Assembly (NCBI RefSeq): GCF_019880225.1
Contig: NZ_CP082284.1
Location: forward strand, 682,001-746,000
Origin: Halobaculum rubrum
GTDB taxonomy: Archaea; Halobacteriota; Halobacteria; Halobacteriales; Haloferacaceae
DNA: 64,000 nt
Direction: 5' to 3'
Of this stretch, positions 16,980 to 25,281 are shown piece by piece. The notes under the pieces are model-generated. The model was not told where the DNA came from. It searched no databases and saw only the letters and a list, made by a program, of their open reading frames with translations. A program made the translations under genes and the position numbers. Numbering within the stretch: position 1 is the first letter of the stretch; every line of letters starts with the position of its first letter.

Positions 16980-17483
16980 ATGGACAGACGAACCGTCCTC
17001 TCGCTCGCGGTCGGCGTCGGATCCGCTGCGCTGGCGGGTTACACCGGCGGCGACGGCGGCGGATCGGGTGGCGGCGGCGAGCCCGGCGAGTCGCCGGAGC
17101 CGACGGCGACGGAGACACCGAGCGAGGAGGGGGAGTTTCCGTGGATCACCGACCGCTCGTTCGAGCGGACCGGTGACGCGGCGGAGTCTGCCGAGTCCGC
17201 GTTCGTCTCCTTCGACACCGACCCCGTGACCGTCACGGGCGTCGTCCGAGGGAAGAACGGCTGCATGCGGGCGTCGCTCGCGGCCGCCGAGTACGACCCC
17301 GACACCGACGAACTCCGCGTCCGCGTGGAGACCGTCCGGGAGGGCGGCGACAGCTGTACCCAACAGATCGTCTACCGCGGCTACGAGGCGGCCGTCGAGT
17401 TCGCCGGAGGCCTCCCGACGTCCGTCGTCGTCGAACACGAGTCGATGGACGGGCTCCGAACCGTCACCGACGTGACGCGGTGA
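16980..17483 (+). CDS. lipoprotein-like secreted protein with altered lipobox
   Basis: 167 residues. It begins with the twin-arginine-like MDRRTVLSLAVGVGSAALAG and continues with a Gly/Ser/Thr/Pro-rich linker, the standard haloarchaeal Tat lipoprotein layout, but the lipobox cysteine is replaced by tyrosine: L18-A-G-Y21 from codon TAC where TGC/TGT is expected. The mature domain (about 55-167) has two cysteines (NGCMR and DSCTQ) that may form a disulfide. Function unknown. The ATG at 16980 lies 130 bp after the divergent tRNA-Arg. Confidence 0.75.
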   Translation: MDRRTVLSLAVGVGSAALAGYTGGDGGGSGGGGEPGESPEPTATETPSEEGEFPWITDRSFERTGDAAESAESAFVSFDTDPVTVTGVVRGKNGCMRASLAAAEYDPDTDELRVRVETVREGGDSCTQQIVYRGYEAAVEFAGGLPTSVVVEHESMDGLRTVTDVTR

Positions 17484-17628
17484 GCGCGTAGCCTCAAATA
17501 CGATCCCGACACAGCCCGCGTATGACGAGCGACACGCCCGCGGCGGGCGACGAAGTGGCCGCGAAGACACGCGAGGGGACGGACGGGAACGGGGACGACC
17601 CGCGATCGGGATCCGGACGAACGAGAAC

Positions 17629-17637
17629 CCTTATGCG
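17629..17637 (+). promoter_or_regulatory. TATA box of the RPA gene
   Basis: CCTTATGCG about 29-37 bp before the ATG at 17666. Its position supports that ATG as a leaderless start and argues against the longer frame opening at 17522. Confidence 0.5.
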
Positions 17638-17665
17638 CGGGAGTTGCCTGGATTCCGATACGACT

Positions 17666-19120
17666 ATGGGCGCTATCGAGGACGTCTACGACGACCTGGA
17701 CGCCGACGTCCCCTTCGAGGAGTTCGAGGCCGCCGTCGAGCAGAAGGTCGAGGACATGGGCGGGCTGGCCGACGAGGAGACCGCGGCGATGCTCATCGCC
17801 CACGAGCTGCGCGACGAGGAGGTCAACAGCGTCGCCGACATCGAGCCCGGGATGGACGACGTGAAGTTCCTCGCGAAGGTGATGACCGTCGGCGAGGTGC
17901 GCACCTTCGAGCGCGACGGCGAGGACGAGGACGGCCACGTCCTCAACGTCGAGGTGGCCGACGAGTCCGGCCGCGTCACGATCTCGCTGTGGGATCAGGT
18001 CGCCGTCGACGCGAAGGAGAACCTCCAAACGGGCGACGTGCTCCGAATCATGGGTCGCCCGAAGGAGGGGTACAGCGGGCTGGAGGTCGCCGTCGACAAG
18101 GTGGAGCCCGACCCGGACGCCGAAGTGGACGTGGAGGCCGTCGAGGAGTACCGCGTCGAGGACCTCACCATGGGTGCCTCCGACGTGGACCTGCTCGGCG
18201 TGATCCTCGACACCGACACCGTCCGCACGTTCGACCGCGACGACGGCTCCGAGGGGAAGGTGTCGAACCTGACCGTCGGCGACGAGACCGGCCGCGTGCG
18301 CGTCACCATGTGGGACGACACGGCCGACCGCGTCGAGGAGCTGGAGGCGGGCGAGACCGTCGAGATCGTGGACGGCTACGTCCGCGAGCGCGACGGCGAT
18401 CTCGAACTCCACGTCGGCTCCCGGGGCGCCATCGAGGAGGTCGACGCCGACGTGGAGTACGTCCCCGAAACGACCGACATCGCGGACCTGGAGCTCGACG
18501 ACGTGGTCGACATCGCCGGCGGCGTCATCGAGACGAGCGAGACGCGGACGTTCGACCGCGACGACGGCTCCCAAGGGCAGGTTCGCAACGTCCGCATCAA
18601 AGACGAGACCGGCGAGATCCGCGTCGCGCTGTGGGGCGACAAGGCCGACCGCGACATCGACCTCGCCGACCGGGTCGCGTTCACCGACGTGGAGATCCAG
18701 GACGGCTGGCAAGACGATCTGGAAGCCTCCGCCGGCTGGCGGTCCTCCGTCTCCGTGCTCGAACGGGCGAACGGGAGCGGGGGCGGCAGTCGCCCCGCCG
18801 GATCGGCCGATCGCGACGCCGGCCAGGGTGGGCTCGACTCCTTCGATTCCGACGCGTCGGGCGGCGCGAGCGACGACGGCGGGCCCGCCGCCGCGGCGAC
18901 CACCGCCGGCGACGTGACCGGCAGCGACGACGGCGACACGGACGAGGGCGGCGTCGTGGAGTTCACCGGGACGGTCGTGCAGGCCGGGGATCCGGTGGTC
19001 CTCGACGACGGCACGCAAACCCGGTCGATCGAGACCTCGGCGAAGCTCCGCCTCGGGGAGGAGGTCACCGTCCGCGGCGTCGAGCGAAACGGCACTATCG
19101 ACGCCGACGACGTGTTCTGA
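17666..19120 (+). CDS. rpa2: replication protein A-like single-stranded DNA-binding protein
   Basis: 484 residues. After an acidic helical start (MGAIEDVYDDLDADVPFEEF) come three similar OB folds, at about 60-155, 165-265 and 275-370, each with a TFxRDxG...G-x-V-x-x-V/L...DE(T/S)GxxRVxxW core. A Gly/Ser/Asp linker then leads to a smaller C-terminal OB-like strand set (FTGTVVQAGDPVVLDDGTQ). It coats single-stranded DNA in replication and repair. The order RPA-histone-deacetylase matches the H. volcanii region containing rpa2, which guides the symbol. The start was chosen from the TATA box at 17629. Confidence 0.9.
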   Translation: MGAIEDVYDDLDADVPFEEFEAAVEQKVEDMGGLADEETAAMLIAHELRDEEVNSVADIEPGMDDVKFLAKVMTVGEVRTFERDGEDEDGHVLNVEVADESGRVTISLWDQVAVDAKENLQTGDVLRIMGRPKEGYSGLEVAVDKVEPDPDAEVDVEAVEEYRVEDLTMGASDVDLLGVILDTDTVRTFDRDDGSEGKVSNLTVGDETGRVRVTMWDDTADRVEELEAGETVEIVDGYVRERDGDLELHVGSRGAIEEVDADVEYVPETTDIADLELDDVVDIAGGVIETSETRTFDRDDGSQGQVRNVRIKDETGEIRVALWGDKADRDIDLADRVAFTDVEIQDGWQDDLEASAGWRSSVSVLERANGSGGGSRPAGSADRDAGQGGLDSFDSDASGGASDDGGPAAAATTAGDVTGSDDGDTDEGGVVEFTGTVVQAGDPVVLDDGTQTRSIETSAKLRLGEEVTVRGVERNGTIDADDVF

Positions 19121-19187
19121 GGGGGATCCGTCGCTCACCGCGCGGCCCGCGGACCGCGTGCGGTCGCGGACCACGCCAACGGAAAGC

Positions 19188-19196
19188 GTTATACAC
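19188..19196 (+). promoter_or_regulatory. TATA box of histone-deacetylase operon
   Basis: GTTATACAC, 22-30 bp before the histone start, the usual haloarchaeal distance for a leaderless mRNA. Being the only promoter seen before the deacetylase gene, it probably serves both. Confidence 0.55.
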
Positions 19197-19217
19197 GACA
19201 CACACCGGCGTATGTGT

Positions 19218-19652
19218 ATGACTGTCGAGTTGCCGTTCGCGCCCGTCGACGACGTCATCCGACGGAACGCGAGCGACCTCCGGGTCAGCGCCGGTGCGGC
19301 CGAGGAGTTGGCCGGACGCGTGCAACGGCACGGAGCGTCGCTGGCGACCGACGCGGCCGAGCGGGCGGCCGCGGACGGGCGAAAGACGCTGATGCCGGCT
19401 GACTTCGGGGTCGAGCAGGTGGTCGAACGCTCGACGCTGACGCTCCCCGTCGCGCCCGTCGACCGGATCGCGCGCCTCGACATCGACGACTCCTACCGCG
19501 TCTCGATGGACGCCCGCGTTGCGCTCGCGGACATCCTCGAGGACTACGCCGATAACGTCGCTCGCGCGGCCGCGTTGCTCGCGCGCCACGCCGACCGACG
19601 GACCGTCCAGGCCGACGACATCGAGACGTACTTCGCGCTCTTCGAGGGATAG
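19218..19652 (+). CDS. hstA: archaeal doublet histone
   Basis: 144 residues holding two consecutive histone folds. Fold 1 begins LPFAPVDDVIRRNASDLRVS; fold 2 begins LPVAPVDRIARLDIDDSYRVS. Each ends with an R-x-T-(L/V)-x-x-x-D pair helix (GRKTLMPADF, DRRTVQADDI). Haloarchaeal histones are such fused doublets and are acidic compared with bacterial or eukaryotic DNA-packing proteins. The ATG at 19218 is preferred; an in-frame ATG two codons earlier (19212) is also possible given the TATA box at 19188. The next gene begins 2 bp after the stop. Confidence 0.93.
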   Translation: MTVELPFAPVDDVIRRNASDLRVSAGAAEELAGRVQRHGASLATDAAERAAADGRKTLMPADFGVEQVVERSTLTLPVAPVDRIARLDIDDSYRVSMDARVALADILEDYADNVARAAALLARHADRRTVQADDIETYFALFEG

Positions 19653-19654
19653 CG

Positions 19655-20662
19655 ATGCGGTTCGGCTACAGCGAGGCGTGTCTCGACCACGATACCGGCG
19701 ATCGACACCCCGAGAACCCGGACCGCCTCCGCGCGATCAAGGAGGGACTCAAGCGCAAACACGGCGTCGAGTACGTCGAGTCGGATCCCGCCCCCCGCGC
19801 CGCGATCGACGCGGTCCACGACTCCGGCTACGTCGACGAGATCGTCGACTTCTGTGCGTCCGGCGGCGGCAACTGGGACCCCGACACCGTGGCGTCCGAC
19901 GGCACCTGGGACGCCGCGCGCGCGGCCGCCGGTCAGGCGCAGTGGGCCGCCGAGGAGGCGCTCGCGGGCAGCCCCGGCCGCGACACCCCGTTCGCGCTCG
20001 GCCGCCCCCCGGGGCACCACGCCGTGTACGACGACGCGATGGGCTTTTGCTTCGTCAACAACGTCGCAGTCGCCGCCCAGTCGGCGCTCGACGACGGCGA
20101 CGCCGATCGCGTCGCGATCTTCGACTGGGACGTCCATCACGGTAACGGGACGCAGGACATCTTCCTGGACCGCGGCGACGTGCTCTACGCGTCGATCCAC
20201 GAGGACGGCCTCTACCCCGGCACCGGCGACGAGACCGAGATCGGCGAGGGGGACGGCGAGGGGGCGACGCTGAACGTCCCGCTGCCGGCGGGCGCGGGGG
20301 ACGCCGACTTCCTGCTGGCCATCGACGACCTGCTCGCCCCCGTGCTCGACCGCTTCGACCCCGACCTCCTGCTCATCTCGGCGGGATTCGACGCTCACCG
20401 CCACGACCCCATCTCGCGGATGCGAGTCTCCTCGGAGGGGTACGCGCTGCTGGCCGACCGCGTGCGCACGCTCGCCGGAGAGATCGACGCCGGGCTCGGC
20501 TTCGTGCTGGAGGGGGGATACGGGCTCGACACGCTCGCCGAGGGCGTCGCGATGGTCCACGAGACGTTCGACGGGCGGCCGCCGATCGAACCCGAAAAAG
20601 AGCCAGAGGAGAAGAGCGTCCCGCTGGTGGAGGACCTCCGCGAGCGGTTCGATCTGGACTGA
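19655..20662 (+). CDS. hdaI: histone deacetylase family hydrolase
   Basis: 335-residue zinc amidohydrolase of the HDAC/acetoin-utilisation/acetylpolyamine deacetylase superfamily. The catalytic His pair is in RPPGHHAVYDDAMGFCFVNN. Zinc ligands Asp and His are in FDWDVHHGNGTQ and the third Asp in SAGFDAHRHDP. A C-terminal GGYGLDTLAEG closes the active site. Being 2 bp behind the histone and under the same promoter suggests co-expression. Whether it deacetylates histones, other proteins or small molecules is not shown by the sequence. Confidence 0.92.
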   Translation: MRFGYSEACLDHDTGDRHPENPDRLRAIKEGLKRKHGVEYVESDPAPRAAIDAVHDSGYVDEIVDFCASGGGNWDPDTVASDGTWDAARAAAGQAQWAAEEALAGSPGRDTPFALGRPPGHHAVYDDAMGFCFVNNVAVAAQSALDDGDADRVAIFDWDVHHGNGTQDIFLDRGDVLYASIHEDGLYPGTGDETEIGEGDGEGATLNVPLPAGAGDADFLLAIDDLLAPVLDRFDPDLLLISAGFDAHRHDPISRMRVSSEGYALLADRVRTLAGEIDAGLGFVLEGGYGLDTLAEGVAMVHETFDGRPPIEPEKEPEEKSVPLVEDLRERFDLD

Positions 20663-20704
20663 CGGGCGGTCGCCACGCTCGCGGGAGGGGCCCTCCGGCG
20701 GGGA

Positions 20705-22159
20705 CTACACCGACGGCTCGAAGTACTCGCGGAGGTCGGCGCCGAACTCCTCCGTCAGCGTCGCGATCTCCTCGCCCGCGAGGACGTCGTACCCGCGTTC
20801 GAGCGCCGATTCCACGCGCGCGCCGAGCGCGGCGTCGAGGATCCGGTCCGATTCGAGGACGGCGACCGCGTCGCGTTCGGCGGGATCGCGCTCGCGCTCG
20901 ACGACGTAGCGGCCGTCGGCGACGAACGGGCCGTACGTGTCGGGGTCGGCGGCGTACTTCCCGTAGAAGCCGGCCGCGTGATCGCGGACGTGAATCGGCG
21001 GTCCCTCGTGGCGCTGTATCGCGGGGAGTTCGCGGTCGGCGAGTTCGACGAGTAACACCGCGCGCCGGCGGCGTGCTCCCCCGTCATCCTCCTCCGCCTC
21101 GTTTCGCTCGACCGCGAACGTCGCGGCGCGGAGCGCGTCGAACCCCATCCCGTCGAGTTCGCGTTCGACGCCCGCCAGCGAGCGCCGGAGCTGCGGGTAC
21201 AGCTGGTCGTCGACGATGTCGGGCGCGTCGAAGACGACCGCCAGCGGGTCGGTCCCGCGGCGGTCGACGTGCTCGCGGACCTCAGCTGCATCGAGCGGTG
21301 TCGGGTCCGCCGGAAAGAACGGCTCCGTCCGCGGATCCGCGAGCAGGTCGCGCGCGTGATGCTGGAGTCGCGCGAGGTTGTCGCCCGAGAGCACGGCCGC
21401 GACGTTGCGCTCGGGGTCGGTCGGGTCGACGACGACGAGCGGGTCGTCGAACTCCGCGGTCCCGTGGTCCTCGGGGTCGAGCCGGACCGGCGGGTGCCAG
21501 TCGGCGACCGCCGCCAGCGTCTCGCGGGCGCCGCCGTGTTCGACCACGAGCAGTTCGGTGAGATACCCCGAGAACCCCCGCGTCCGGAGGTCGCTACCGT
21601 AGACGCCGACCCCCTTCAGGAACGCCTTGAGGACGCGAACGTCGCCCGCGAGGTCGGCGGTCAGCCGGTCGAGGAGGTACTCGTTGTGAAACGGGGTTCG
21701 GTCGACGGCCGAGCGGATCTCGGTCGCGGCGTCGACGCCGTAGCAGGGGACCAGATCCACGTCGAACCCGTCGGCGGTGCCGACGACGTACGGGTGCTCG
21801 GCGTACTCCTCTTCGCCGTCGGGGAGCACGGCGTGGCCGACGCGCAGCCCGAATCGCTCCAGTTCCTCCCGGGACAGGTCCGTCGGGAACCGGACGAACA
21901 GGTCGATGTCGCGGTCGCCAGCGAGCCACGTGCCGCGGGCCGTCGATCCGACGGTGAGCACGTCGGCCCCGTCGGCGGGCGACGGGAGGGCCGCGACGGC
22001 GTCGCGGGCGCGGTCGGCGAGGTCGGCGGCGGCCGCATCCAGTCGCGCGCGCTCGTCGGTGTCGGGGGTGACCCGCTCGCGCACCGCCGCGAGCACCGCG
22101 TCGAGGTCGTCGCCGGCGACGGCTGTGTCATCGCGGTCGTCGGCGTCCGGGTCGGTCAT
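20705..22159 (-). CDS. cca: archaeal CCA-adding enzyme (tRNA nucleotidyltransferase)
   Basis: 484-residue class I CCA-adding enzyme that builds or repairs the 3' CCA end of tRNA; needed here because the tRNAs in this window do not encode CCA. The nucleotidyltransferase signature is VGSTARGTWLAGDRDIDLFVRFP with the third carboxylate in GFDVDLVPCYGV. HNEYLLDRL, FLKGVGVYGSDL and GFSGYLTELLVVEHG are conserved in archaeal Cca. The ATG at 22159 faces the two intron-bearing tRNA genes. It is convergent with the deacetylase. Confidence 0.95.
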   Translation of the reverse strand: MTDPDADDRDDTAVAGDDLDAVLAAVRERVTPDTDERARLDAAAADLADRARDAVAALPSPADGADVLTVGSTARGTWLAGDRDIDLFVRFPTDLSREELERFGLRVGHAVLPDGEEEYAEHPYVVGTADGFDVDLVPCYGVDAATEIRSAVDRTPFHNEYLLDRLTADLAGDVRVLKAFLKGVGVYGSDLRTRGFSGYLTELLVVEHGGARETLAAVADWHPPVRLDPEDHGTAEFDDPLVVVDPTDPERNVAAVLSGDNLARLQHHARDLLADPRTEPFFPADPTPLDAAEVREHVDRRGTDPLAVVFDAPDIVDDQLYPQLRRSLAGVERELDGMGFDALRAATFAVERNEAEEDDGGARRRRAVLLVELADRELPAIQRHEGPPIHVRDHAAGFYGKYAADPDTYGPFVADGRYVVERERDPAERDAVAVLESDRILDAALGARVESALERGYDVLAGEEIATLTEEFGADLREYFEPSV

Positions 22160-22317
22160 ACGTCGGGGTTCCCTCGGGCGGGTAACGAGCGTGTCGGTCC
22201 CGAACGAGGGCGGCGACGGCGGACGGGTCCGGGCGGTGATCCGGTGTGCGAACCACCCGCTTGCGCCGGGGCGAAACGAAAGCACTTTCAAATTCACTCC
22301 AGTAGTTGTAGGTGCGA

Positions 22318-22420
22318 GCCGAAGTAGCTCAGCTGGTAGAGCGCCTCGCTGTTACGGGATTCAGGTCCCCTGTCTCCCGCAGAAACGAGGTGGTCCCAGG
22401 TTCGAGTCCTGGCTTCGGCG
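22318..22420 (+). tRNA. tRNA-Asn (GTT) with 30-nt intron
   Basis: 103-nt gene. Acceptor GCCGAAG/CTTCGGC plus discriminator G; D arm GCTCAGCTGGTAGAGC; anticodon stem CCTCG/CGAGG with mature loop CTGTTAA (anticodon GTT at 22351-22353); T arm CCAGG-TTCGAGT-CCTGG. An intron follows position 37 and spans about 22355-22384; inside it CGGGA/TCCCG and CAGG/CCTG pair to give the helix of a bulge-helix-bulge splice site. Exact ends could shift by one base because A residues flank the 3' site. A TATA-like ACTTTCAAATTC is about 25-35 bp upstream. Confidence 0.88.
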
Positions 22421-22524
22421 CTTCTTCGGTCTCGCTTCGCCCCGTAGCTTCGGGTCTCTCAGAGGGCAGCATCCGTCACCGGAAAGGAAACTACTTGACC
22501 GCGGCCCGACAACGACGGCCACGA

Positions 22525-22628
22525 GGGCCCGTAGCTTAGTCCGGTATAGCACCCGGCTCATACTCCGGCCGGTTTCGGCCGCCGGATGAGACACCGGGCG
22601 GTCGAGGGTTCGAATCCCTCCGGGCCCA
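22525..22628 (+). tRNA. tRNA-Met elongator (CAT) with about 30-nt intron
   Basis: 104-nt gene. Acceptor GGGCCCG/CGGGCCC plus discriminator A; anticodon stem CCCGG/CCGGG with CTCATA...A loop (anticodon CAT at 22559-22561). The intron occupies about 22563-22592 and contains TCCGGC/GCCGGA; CTCAT of the anticodon loop can also pair with ATGAG in the intron, as in other haloarchaeal tRNA-Met introns. T arm GAGGG-TTCGAAT-CCCTC. CCA is not encoded. An AT-rich ACTACTTGACC precedes it. Confidence 0.88.
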
Positions 22629-22792
22629 GTTCCGCGACACGACGAGGAGCGCGCGGCCGCGAGGCCGCGATGCGAACGGGGGGTGGAGCGAGCCGTGAGC
22701 GAGGCGACCGGTCGGTCGTCGTCCGACCGGGAATCGGGCTCACCGTTTTTCCCGCCGCCGTCCGTGGATCCGCACATGACGGAGGGACATCC

Positions 22793-23761
22793 GTGAGCGC
22801 CGCCGACCTGATCGTGGTCGCCGACGACCCGAAGTACGACCCGGATCGCATCCGTGAGGTGGTGGACTGCCGCGTCCGGACGGCCGATCTCTCGACGCCG
22901 ACGGCGGTGCGTGAGCACGCCGCCGACGCGGACGCCGTGGTCGTGAACGTCGGCGTCTCCGTCAGCGCGGACGTGCTGGCGGACCTGGACCTGCGCGTGC
23001 TCGCCCGCGGGGCGGTGGGACTCGACGGGATCGACGTGCGGGCGGCCGCCGACCACGGCGTACAGGTGGTCCACGTGCCCGAGTACTGCCTCGAGGAGGT
23101 GGCCGACCACGCGGTCGGTCTGTTCACGTCGCTCGCGCGCGGCATCCCGGCGTACGCCGACCGTGCGGAGGCGGGCACGTGGGACTGGGACCCGCCGTAC
23201 CCGATCGAGCGGCTCGCGGACTGCACGGTCGGCCTCGTCTCCTTCGGGCCGATCGCCCGTCGATTCGCCGACCGAGTCGCGCCGCTGGTCGACGAGGTGG
23301 TCGCGGCCGACCCGTACGTCGACGAGGACGTCCTCCGCGAGCACGGGGTGGAACGCGTCGACTTCGAGACGCTGTGCCGACGTGCGGACCACCTCTCGGT
23401 CCACGCGCCGCTGACCGAGGAGACGCGCGGGATGGTCGACGCGGACGTCCTGGACGCGCTCCCGCCACACGCGGTCGTCGTCAACACCGGCCGCGGGGGC
23501 GTCGTCGACGAGGTCGCTCTGGAGTCCGCGCTCGACGCCGGCGACGTCGCCGCCGCCGGCCTCGACGTGCTGGAGACGGAGCCGCCGGGCGAGGACCACC
23601 CGCTGTTCGGGCGCGAGGACGTCGTGGTCACGTCGCACGTCGGCTGGTACTCGGAGCAGGCGAAACGCGACCTGAACGAGTCGCTGGCGCGGGACATCCG
23701 CCGGGCGTTCCGCGACGAGGAGCCGCGTGGGCTCGTCGACCCCGACGCCGACTGGCTGTAA
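22793..23761 (+). CDS. D-2-hydroxyacid dehydrogenase family protein (C-terminal-binding-protein type)
   Basis: 322 residues in the D-isomer-specific 2-hydroxyacid dehydrogenase fold. The catalytic trio is visible: Arg in VNTGRGGVVDE, Glu in DVLETEPPGEDHPLF and His in VTSHVGWYSEQA. The nucleotide-binding region is CTVGLVSFGPIARRFADRV, in which the usual GxGxxG is reduced to SFGPIA, so cofactor binding may be altered. The start is a GTG at 22793 with a good Shine-Dalgarno GGAGGG at 22781-22786. Substrate unknown; phosphoglycerate dehydrogenase, lactate dehydrogenase-like and CtBP-like relatives all remain possible. Confidence 0.85.
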   Translation: MSAADLIVVADDPKYDPDRIREVVDCRVRTADLSTPTAVREHAADADAVVVNVGVSVSADVLADLDLRVLARGAVGLDGIDVRAAADHGVQVVHVPEYCLEEVADHAVGLFTSLARGIPAYADRAEAGTWDWDPPYPIERLADCTVGLVSFGPIARRFADRVAPLVDEVVAADPYVDEDVLREHGVERVDFETLCRRADHLSVHAPLTEETRGMVDADVLDALPPHAVVVNTGRGGVVDEVALESALDAGDVAAAGLDVLETEPPGEDHPLFGREDVVVTSHVGWYSEQAKRDLNESLARDIRRAFRDEEPRGLVDPDADWL

Positions 23762-23779
23762 CGGCGGGCCCCCGTCCGC

Positions 23780-24616
23780 TCAGCGATAGGTGTCGCGGAC
23801 GGTCCGCGCGAGCAGGCCGTCCCGCTCGAAGGCGATGTAGACGGCGACGAACGCGCCGTCGGGTGGCCGGAGGACGAACACCTCGCGGGGGTCGTCGTCC
23901 AGGTCGTCGTTCACACGCTCGACCAGCGGCTCCAGCGGCGTCGTCCCCGACCGGAACTCCCCGAACAGGTCGCGCGCGCCGGCCTCGCTGAACACGTACA
24001 GCGCGCCGTTCGCCTCGCCGTCGGTGTCGCGCGTGACGCGCGAGCCCATGCCGTCGCCGGCGGCGCTGGCGTCGCGCCACGCGTCGCGGGCGGCCTCGAA
24101 CATCGGCTCGGCGTCGTCGATGAAGCGGTAGCGGCTCTCGCGCTCGACCGTCAGCGACTCGACGCGCGCGAGCGGGGTGTCGTCGCCGCCCCCATCGCCC
24201 CCGGCCGCCGTGTCGGGCCACCGCAGCGTCGCGGTGACGACGTACCCGGGCTCCAGCGCCGCGACCGCGTCGGCGACGGCGTCGGCGGAGTCGTCGGCCG
24301 CGACCCGAACCGGCTCGAACCCCTCGTCGGGTTCCGGTCCGGGGCCGGGATCGGGGGTATCGAGGTCGACGAACACCAGCGTCCCCTCGGTTCGGTCGAG
24401 CACGCGGTAGCGACGGGGACCGAGGCTGTCGGTATCCGTCGCCGTGGAGCGCGCGTCGGAGTCGGGGTCGCCGCCGGCGCCGTGGTCAGTCGCGTCACTC
24501 GACGCGTCGCCGGGGTTCGATTCCGCGGCGCCGGTCGCGTCGTCGGCGGCCTCGGCCCAGTCGTCGTCGCCGGCCCACGGGTCGACGGCGTCGCGGTCGT
24601 CGTCGCGCTCGGTCAT
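23780..24616 (-). CDS. DUF6663-like hypothetical protein
   Basis: 278 residues. The first 65 are a disordered acidic linker (MTERDDDRDAVDPWAGDDDW...). The rest begins RRYRVLDRTEGTLVFVDLD and is an alpha/beta domain in which RESRYRFIDDAEPMFEAA and ALYVFSEAGARDLFGEF stand out. I place it tentatively in the haloarchaeal DUF6663 family. No catalytic motif or membrane segment is visible. It converges with the dehydrogenase gene 18 bp away and is divergent from the PsiE-like gene. Confidence 0.68.
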   Translation of the reverse strand: MTERDDDRDAVDPWAGDDDWAEAADDATGAAESNPGDASSDATDHGAGGDPDSDARSTATDTDSLGPRRYRVLDRTEGTLVFVDLDTPDPGPGPEPDEGFEPVRVAADDSADAVADAVAALEPGYVVTATLRWPDTAAGGDGGGDDTPLARVESLTVERESRYRFIDDAEPMFEAARDAWRDASAAGDGMGSRVTRDTDGEANGALYVFSEAGARDLFGEFRSGTTPLEPLVERVNDDLDDDPREVFVLRPPDGAFVAVYIAFERDGLLARTVRDTYR

Positions 24617-24701
24617 GGTCGGGGTAACCGGCCGGAGGGGCAAGCGCATGTCGCTTCGCAGTTCCCCCAGCGTTTACGCGGATGGACGCCCAGGAACCGA
24701 T

Positions 24702-25211
24702 GTGCGAATCGAGGACGCGGTCGAGCCGTCCGAGCAGGGGATGAAGCTGCTGGAGGTCGGCACGGCGTACTTCCTGATGGTGCTGTTCGCCATCGGGTTC
24801 GTCGACCTCCTACTCGTTCTGGTGGAGTTGCTATTGAGCGGCGAGTTCACGGACCCGAACCAGGTGATCGACATCATCGACACCGTGCTCGTGTTGCTGA
24901 TCATCGTCGAGATCCACCAGACGGTGGTCGCGTTCTCGCGCAACGAGCCGGTCGTCCGGATCGTCATCAGCGCGGCGCTGATCGCGATCACCCGGAAGGT
25001 CATCTCCTTCCGCCCCGGCGAGTACGCCAGCATCGACGACGCGTTCGTCGCGGCGTCCGCGTTCTCCCTCCTGCTCGCGGTGCTGGTCGCCGCGTACTTC
25101 GTCGTCCGGCGGGTGAACACCGGGGCGACGGTGCCGGACCCGTTGGCCGACGGAAACGACGCGGCGGGCCCCGGACGGGAGTCCGTCGGGGATTCGAACG
25201 AGGGCGGGTGA
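24702..25211 (+). CDS. PsiE-like membrane protein
   Basis: 169 residues with four predicted transmembrane helices (from about residue 21: LEVGTAYFLMVLFAIGFVDL, then VIDIIDTVLVLLIIVEIHQT, IVISAALIAITRKVISF and FVAASAFSLLLAVLVAAYFV). The layout and the E-I-H-Q-T segment resemble the phosphate-starvation-inducible PsiE family. GTG 24702 is preferred over ATG 24648 because TATA-like CGTTTACG at 24671-24678 would place transcription start at about the GTG. The function of PsiE proteins is not established. Confidence 0.75.
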   Translation: MRIEDAVEPSEQGMKLLEVGTAYFLMVLFAIGFVDLLLVLVELLLSGEFTDPNQVIDIIDTVLVLLIIVEIHQTVVAFSRNEPVVRIVISAALIAITRKVISFRPGEYASIDDAFVAASAFSLLLAVLVAAYFVVRRVNTGATVPDPLADGNDAAGPGRESVGDSNEGG

Positions 25212-25281
25212 GCGGGGTCCGACCCCGTCGCCGGCGACGGGAGCCGCCAACGCTACCTCCGAGCGCGCCGGAGGAAGAGCC

